DNA of 64,000 nucleotides from Nonomuraea maritima (GTDB lineage: Bacteria > Actinomycetota > Actinomycetes > Streptosporangiales > Streptosporangiaceae). The stretch covers positions 682,001-746,000 of the forward strand of contig NZ_FNFB01000001.1 of NCBI RefSeq assembly GCF_900100395.1, given 5' to 3'. A program made the position numbers and the translations under genes. The notes below the pieces were generated by a model. The model searched no databases. It saw nothing but the letters and a program-made list of their open reading frames with translations, and had not been told where the DNA came from. Positions within the stretch are counted from its first letter, which is position 1. Every line of letters starts with the position of its first letter. Positions 63,923 through 64,000 of the stretch are shown here, one piece after another.

Positions 63923-64000
63923 TCAGGCGCGCTGCGCCGTGTGGTACAGCGCCTTGACGGCGTCGCCGAAGTACGGGCCGTACATCGTGCGGCGGTCGTC
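63923..64000 (-). CDS. C-terminal fragment of an unidentified gene
   Basis: Twenty-five codons and a TGA at the right edge, reading ...MYGPYFGDAVKALYHTAQRA. The composition is protein-like, but too little is visible to name it. Confidence 0.5.
   Translation of the reverse strand, partial: DDRRTMYGPYFGDAVKALYHTAQRA

Overview
The window is very GC-rich DNA with the codon use of an actinomycete. The gene set (FprA, F420-type flavoenzymes, several Ser/Thr kinases with PASTA or proline-rich tails, MmpL, NgcEFG-type sugar import, GntR/TetR/RpiR regulators, many GTG starts and starts that look leaderless) fits a filamentous actinobacterium, most likely of the Streptosporangiales. That placement is inference from gene content; there is no rRNA or tRNA gene to confirm it.

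Layout. 1-7626 (minus strand) is the conserved translation/transcription block rimP-nusA-ylxR-infB-DUF503-rbfA-DHH phosphoesterase-truB, tightly packed, with truB cut by the window edge. 7840-14819 holds two ferritin-like (DUF4439-type) genes, proS, two uncharacterised genes, and fprA overlapping an HpcH/HpaI-aldolase-like gene. 14851-25210 is accessory: cutC, a GNAT, a HutC-type GntR with a small divergent gene, a flavin reductase/SDR pair behind a KstR2-like operator, two small secreted paralogues, NIPSNAP, a pentapeptide-repeat protein, a family-3 glycosidase behind a perfect 19-bp palindrome, a TetR closely resembling KstR2, and an AlkD-like protein. 25212-28319 is a divergent LysR/metE pair.

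28425-34424 is an amino-sugar locus: rpiR-SIS-ngcE-ngcF-ngcG on the minus strand and a BadF-type GlcNAc kinase on the plus strand, sharing one regulatory region. No ABC ATPase is present, so a shared MsiK-like ATPase is expected elsewhere. 34431-38182 holds a tandem pair of small regulators, each made of two GntR winged helices, plus metabolic and F420-related genes. 38267-41349 is a two-gene signalling unit: a receiver fused to a thioredoxin-reductase-like flavoprotein, overlapped by a cNMP-binding-domain histidine kinase. 41426-47958 contains a serine hydrolase, a Ser/Thr kinase, a large CHAP-domain membrane protein and a duplicated-domain lipoprotein.

48025-49812 is a complete IS200/IS605-type element (tnpA+tnpB, hairpin ends) inserted inside an HSL-family esterase gene. 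The two halves of the esterase flank it and join in frame into 288 codons. 50780-63805 carries a dienelactone hydrolase, an LLM flavoenzyme, a cupin, an SH3-like secreted protein, mmpL with a truncated TetR, two paralogous tandem Ser/Thr kinases, a HipA-like/DUF3037 pair, a two-domain GNAT and a TAP-like secreted peptidase. A further minus-strand gene runs off the right edge.
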